A stretch of DNA of 64,000 nucleotides from the NCBI GenBank assembly GCA_040218815.1, contig JAVJQS010000004.1, positions 434,001-498,000 of the forward strand, in the 5' to 3' direction. A program made the position numbers and the translations under genes. Below are positions 60,376 through 64,000 of the stretch, in pieces. The notes beneath the pieces are model-generated. The model was given only the letters and a program-made list of their open reading frames with translations. It searched no databases and was not told the origin of the DNA. The stretch comes from JAVJQS01 sp040218815 (GTDB lineage: Bacteria; Bacteroidota; Bacteroidia; Flavobacteriales_E; Vicingaceae). Within the stretch, counting starts at the first letter, position 1, and each line of letters begins with the position of its first letter.

Positions 60376-63300
60376 TTATTTTTTTCTAAATACTACTATG
60401 TCGGTTCCTACTTCTGTATGCTCAAAAATTCCATGGGGCAGTCTTCGTGCTTCTAAAAATTCTGACTTGTTGGCAATTCGCTCTTTAAGGGTCATGTACT
60501 TTGAGCCATTGTCAAGAAAACTTTGCGGTATGATGAAAATCAATAAACCGCCTGAGCTTAATAGATCAAGACCTCTCGTTAGAAAATATTGGTCGTAAGT
60601 AAATGCTTTTGTTCGCTTCTTTTCGCCCATTCCTGCGAATTTGCCGCTGAAACTTCCATAAGGTGGATTTCCAATAACCAATTGAAAGGGGTCTGTTCTA
60701 AAATTCCCTTTTAGGTAGATGTTTCCATTGAAAAAGAGCTGCTCAAATGACTTGTTGTGAATTTTAGCTTTGGGGTATAAAAGCTGTGCAATCCGAGCTG
60801 AATGTTTATTGATTTCATAGCCTTCAATTCTTGCATGCTTTGGTACATACTTCAAGAATTTTCCTATTCCACAGGAAGGCTCTAATACTGCTCCGTTAGA
60901 GTAGCCATGTTTGAAGGCAAAACCCCACATGAATTGTATGATTTCATCCGGTGTGTAATACTCGTAAAGCAAGCCTTTATTGATTTCTGAAAGCTTTGAG
61001 CCTCCGTAACCGCTGTACTTTTCAATTAGAGTTAATTCGTCGCTGCTGTATTTTAAAACATCAGTTCCCTTATCTGATAATAGTTGCTCTATTGCTCGGT
61101 TGGTTTTAATCCGACTATCTTCTGCTTTAGTTTGAGATTTTGACTTTAAAGATTGTCCCAACCTTTTGGCAGGCAAATCTTTTAAGGTTTCGCCATCTCT
61201 TATTCTAATGAGCAGGCCACTCAGTGCTGTTTTTGATCTCTCATCGTTTGATTCAACTGCATCATCTAGCATCTGAGTTATCAAGGCTTGTTGCAAGTTC
61301 GAATCATTTACTCTTAACTTCTTATAGTCAATTAAAAAGTTGACTACTATCTTCCATCTAGGAGACGATTTGCTTAACTCAATCAAATCGTTTTCATCTT
61401 CCTCTTCTAATTGATTTAGATACTGTTGAATAAGCTGAGACAGTTCTGTCCGATGAAAAGAATAGCCTTGAAACTGAATTTTCTCCTGAGTATCGCTATC
61501 AGAGGAATACCAATAAGCAGCTAATAGATTCTTGTAATAGAACTTTGCCTTGGGGCTTGGTAGTTCATGTGAAAAAAGTAAAGGTTGTCCGTCTGCTGTC
61601 TGATATTTTGATGTTTTGGGGTCAGTAGTAAAACTTGCGATTATAGTTTGCCAAAATGCAGAATTGGGCTTGGTAGGAATTGACTTTAATTTAACTGTTG
61701 TTTCTAACTGAGTCCCATCCTTCCATACTCCGCTAATCTCAATGGAATCTTCTGAGCCTCTTGATGTTTTATTGGCAATGATTAAATCATTCGCCTGTTC
61801 AAACTCTTGTCCTTCCTTATAAGTTTTAACCATTAAAGGAATCAGACTGCTTTTAATAGCTAAGGATGTAACCGGAATTTTGGGCTGAAAAATCTGCTTA
61901 TTATTGTCTACTTGATTGCCAAGATCAACTAAGTCTAAAATCTCATCAAGCTTGCTACTGTTTTTCTTTACAACTGCATCTTTCGCTTGACCTTTGTAGC
62001 GTCCTTCTGCTCGGTATTGCGTATTTAAAATAGCAAATACAGTAGCTTTCTGTAAAACCTTGGTTTCGTATTGGGGATGGAAATGCTCAGAAAACAGTTG
62101 AAAATTGGAAGCAATTACTTTGTTGTTATTCCACTTGATGCTGTAATAAATGGTTGTCTCTTTATCCGAGAGTCTATTTCTTTTGGCTAACCAATCATTA
62201 GCGGCTGCCCATGAACTGAAAACTTGAAAATCTTCAATGTTGCTTTTATTCTCTGTAATGCTGATAGATTCTATGGGCGATTTATCCGAGTCCTTTTTCT
62301 CACTTGTAGCAGTATTAAGGGTTTGTTCTTGCTGCTCTGATCTATTCTCCCACAGTTCAAACAAGTGACCATCGTACAAGAGGTTTTCAATTAACTCTGA
62401 AAATTTGGCTTGGTTCACTTCTTCATCTGTACCCTTGATATTCCATTGAGTAACGATGGCTTCTTTTTCTTTCAAATGAATTCGCAGGGAAACAGACTGC
62501 TTTTCTTCGCTTCCTTTTTTGTTTGGAGTAAGTTCTAAAGCGACATCAACTAAATCATTTTCTACCTCAGATTTTTGTTGAATCCGAATCGTTTTAAATT
62601 TTGATTCGGTTGATTGTGATTCTGAAAAATTAGAACCCTGTTGAAAAGCCTTCTTAAAATCGTGAGCAAGCTTATTTAAAAGAAAATAATTATCTCTCAA
62701 AATCTGCTCCTCTGAAGTGTCGTCTTGAACCTTCTCTAAAGCGGCAGTTTCTTCTGTTTTCTCAACTGTTTCTTCAACTTCATTTTTATCGAGAGACACA
62801 TCCTTGACTTGTGTTTCCTCAAGAGGAGTTACAAGCATTGTGTGTTTTCCATCATCAGCTAACTCAGTATCAACAAGGGATTTCAATATAGGAGCAACAG
62901 ACGTTGTGTCCGTTCCCTCATTTGGCGACACAGACGTAAGGTGTGTTCCCTCATCAGATTTTTCATTGACTTCTTCTGATTCTATCGGACTTGATTCAAG
63001 CGTTAAATCGACTTCATTTTCAAGCTCGTTTTCTGAATGGGTTTCATCAACAGCTTCTGAATGTTTTTCTGTTTCTAATTTCTCTTTTTTTATGATAAGA
63101 TCAGCATCAAAAAAACCGAATGGTTCTACAATTTTAGTCTGTACAAAATCCTTAGAAAAGAGATCTTCTGCTTTCGTTTTATTTGCACGAGCTGAAACCG
63201 TAAATCCTTCCTTTCCGACATTAAAAAGGGTTCTAGCCAATATACCTGCATATCCATTCCTTCGTGAACTTTTTCTTTCAAAGATTAAGATGTCCTGTTC

Positions 63301-63636
63301 TTGCTTTTTACCAAAGGCATTGTTGTATTTGAAGGATGCTATGGAATGAAACATGGACGTGATGCCTGCTTCTCCTGTCAGTCTTGGCGGCACATAAGGG
63401 ATCTTGATAGGAAACTCTCCTTGTGGCAAACAGATTTGCATGAGTTCAGCAAAAGCTCGCTCTTTCTCTCCTGATGCTTTGAACTCCTTTTGATTTTTCA
63501 GCGTTTGTTCTAAGCCCATGGCTTGAAACAAAAAGGTGGTCAACTCATCAGGGTCATCAGAAAACCAAACCGAAAAGTCACTTGACTCAGGGTTGTCTGT
63601 GATGCTAATTTTATACGCTTTTTCAGGTCGATACAT
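60376..63636 (-). CDS. N6-adenine DNA methyltransferase, DarB-like N-terminal half
   Basis: 1086 residues, the first ~860 with no recognised enzyme domain. An Asp/Glu/Ser/Thr-rich linker (about 190-310) lies inside. The methyltransferase occupies ~870-1086: GGSKLSEINKG, YYTPDEIIQFMWGF, SAM site AVLEPSCGIGKF (about 918), IGNPPYGSF (NPPY catalytic motif, about 988), then SGGLLIFIIPQSF and RLPHGIFEHTEVGTDIVVF. The fold and order equal the methyltransferase half of DarB-type proteins. It is the first gene of the visible operon after the partial gene at the window edge. ATG start. Confidence 0.82.
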   Translation of the reverse strand: MYRPEKAYKISITDNPESSDFSVWFSDDPDELTTFLFQAMGLEQTLKNQKEFKASGEKERAFAELMQICLPQGEFPIKIPYVPPRLTGEAGITSMFHSIASFKYNNAFGKKQEQDILIFERKSSRRNGYAGILARTLFNVGKEGFTVSARANKTKAEDLFSKDFVQTKIVEPFGFFDADLIIKKEKLETEKHSEAVDETHSENELENEVDLTLESSPIESEEVNEKSDEGTHLTSVSPNEGTDTTSVAPILKSLVDTELADDGKHTMLVTPLEETQVKDVSLDKNEVEETVEKTEETAALEKVQDDTSEEQILRDNYFLLNKLAHDFKKAFQQGSNFSESQSTESKFKTIRIQQKSEVENDLVDVALELTPNKKGSEEKQSVSLRIHLKEKEAIVTQWNIKGTDEEVNQAKFSELIENLLYDGHLFELWENRSEQQEQTLNTATSEKKDSDKSPIESISITENKSNIEDFQVFSSWAAANDWLAKRNRLSDKETTIYYSIKWNNNKVIASNFQLFSEHFHPQYETKVLQKATVFAILNTQYRAEGRYKGQAKDAVVKKNSSKLDEILDLVDLGNQVDNNKQIFQPKIPVTSLAIKSSLIPLMVKTYKEGQEFEQANDLIIANKTSRGSEDSIEISGVWKDGTQLETTVKLKSIPTKPNSAFWQTIIASFTTDPKTSKYQTADGQPLLFSHELPSPKAKFYYKNLLAAYWYSSDSDTQEKIQFQGYSFHRTELSQLIQQYLNQLEEEDENDLIELSKSSPRWKIVVNFLIDYKKLRVNDSNLQQALITQMLDDAVESNDERSKTALSGLLIRIRDGETLKDLPAKRLGQSLKSKSQTKAEDSRIKTNRAIEQLLSDKGTDVLKYSSDELTLIEKYSGYGGSKLSEINKGLLYEYYTPDEIIQFMWGFAFKHGYSNGAVLEPSCGIGKFLKYVPKHARIEGYEINKHSARIAQLLYPKAKIHNKSFEQLFFNGNIYLKGNFRTDPFQLVIGNPPYGSFSGKFAGMGEKKRTKAFTYDQYFLTRGLDLLSSGGLLIFIIPQSFLDNGSKYMTLKERIANKSEFLEARRLPHGIFEHTEVGTDIVVFRKK

Positions 63637-63662
63637 AGTTTTTGTATTAAAATTTGAACATG

Positions 63663-63691
63663 GATGATCTTGCGATCTTTACAAAATCATC
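63663..63691 (-). promoter_or_regulatory. Stem-loop in the leader of the methyltransferase operon
   Basis: GATGATCTTG (63663-63672) and CAAAATCATC (63682-63691) form a 10-bp stem with one G-T pair and a 9-nt loop, 27 bp before the methyltransferase ATG. A second, smaller hairpin (CTATC-TTCTCT-GATAG) lies at about 63745-63765. Role unknown; the 197-bp spacer must hold the operon promoter or a readthrough leader. Confidence 0.4.
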
Positions 63692-63833
63692 AAGTAGTTT
63701 GGGGCAGCTTCAGGCAGGGAAACAGTATCTAAACTGCTTTTGAGTTTGCTACTTCTATCTTCTCTGATAGTAGATACTCGGTGGATGAAAGCGGTAGGTA
63801 TTTAAACACTACTTTTCAGCGAATGGAGTCATC

Positions 63834-64000
63834 TATTTATATATAGAAATTAGTTGAGAAGCTCGTTTAGCGTTCCAACTAAGGTGTTTTAATGCCATAC
63901 CTTGTGCAGCTTTTCCTGCTTTGTGAGCAAGTGATATATCTGCAAACAAGGTTTCTAATTGTTTCTTGAGTGAGTTGTTCTGTGATAAGATAAAACCGTT
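63834..64000 (-). CDS. Partial hypothetical protein at window edge (C-terminal end)
   Basis: The minus-strand frame is open from base 64000 to a TAG at 63834-63836 and encodes ~55 residues, including ETLFADISLAHKAGKAAQG and KHLSWNAKRASQLISIYK at the end. It is basic and helical, and codon usage fits the neighbours. The gene start is beyond the window. Not recognised; called a gene because it is a long open frame in the operon's direction with no competing frame. Confidence 0.5.

Larger units (their letters stand above)
46206..64000. mobile_element. Integrated genomic island (right end outside window)
   Basis: From the tRNA-Met rightwards the gene content changes: a short-Argonaute defence gene, tyrosine integrase, excisionase-like protein and one long minus-strand operon with a methyltransferase, helicase and P-loop ATPase. 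No housekeeping gene appears after 46.3 kb. The tRNA plus nearby integrase identify a site-specific integrative element. Conjugation genes (relaxase, VirB/TraG sets) and tail or capsid genes are not seen in the visible part, so ICE, plasmid-like element or non-tailed prophage remain open. Confidence 0.8.

Noticed and set aside
62804..63349. 181-residue plus-strand Ser/Val-rich ORF
   Set aside because: Antisense shadow of the acidic linker in the methyltransferase gene; composition follows the complementary codons.

Overview
The window is low-GC chromosomal DNA from a member of the Bacteroidota, most likely a marine Cytophagales-type gliding bacterium (Marivirga-like; the genus is a guess). 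Three things support this: C-terminal type IX secretion (T9SS) sorting domains with the YPNP motif on several secreted proteins, a promoter of the Bacteroidota type (TTG-N19-TAnnTTTG) in front of a riboswitch, and typical families such as SusC-like/BtuB receptors, DUF3817 and TIGR02757. Roughly 1-46 kb is core chromosome; 46.2-64 kb is an integrated mobile island whose far end lies outside the window.

Core part. At 0-7 kb are the end of a secreted M1 aminopeptidase, a gene-free stretch with repeated AT-rich text, a zinc-dependent phospholipase C/P1 nuclease-type protein, a ComB-like phosphatase, gcvT and a short glycosyltransferase operon. At 7-13 kb are small membrane proteins, a GNAT protein, two zinc-ribbon membrane proteins (one a CPBP protease), an NRAMP relative without the usual metal-binding motifs, an LDH/MDH-family enzyme and an FMN reductase. 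At 13.2-14.6 kb a REP-associated-type transposase (HUH, IS200-like) follows three tandem blocks of about 225 bp, each holding four tiny hairpins. The whole unit lies between the living 3' end of queA and a decayed copy of that same end. queA and a MutS2 lacking its Smr domain follow.

Vitamin B12 region (19.6-34.9 kb, minus strand). A canonical promoter and a cobalamin riboswitch sit ahead of a long gene train. It encodes two T9SS-exported surface proteins (one a beta-propeller), a BtuB-like TonB receptor, a BtuG-like propeller lipoprotein, a BtuF-like binding protein and a DUF71/COG2102 ATPase. Next come a 1712-residue protein with 18 tandem TPR-like repeats and then a BtuF-BtuC-BtuD ABC importer. 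Together they would capture cobalamins at the surface, carry them across both membranes and salvage them. The giant repeat protein in the middle is unexplained.

35-46 kb holds housekeeping genes: a SUI1 factor, TIGR02757, an acyltransferase, a Nudix hydrolase, S1/P1 nuclease, an SRAP DNA-protein crosslink protein, release factor 3, an alpha/beta hydrolase, a thioredoxin-like protein with SCO, and a thioesterase.

Island (46.2 kb to the window end). It starts at an intact tRNA-Met(CAU) that is preceded by a truncated copy of its own 5' half. Next are a terminator, a triple 13-bp repeat, and a single-chain SIR2-APAZ-MID-PIWI short Argonaute with an inactive PIWI site (SPARSA-type, predicted NAD-depleting defence) with a near-perfect 24-bp palindrome before its start. 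A tyrosine integrase and excisionase-like protein follow. The rest is one long minus-strand operon: a DarB-like methyltransferase and helicase as separate genes, several coiled-coil proteins, a small protein resembling DnaA domain IV and a Zot/FtsK-like P-loop ATPase. Five island proteins end in Ala-Ala, which suggests ssrA-like degradation tails. The Argonaute plus the uncharacterised operon is the part most likely to hold something undescribed.
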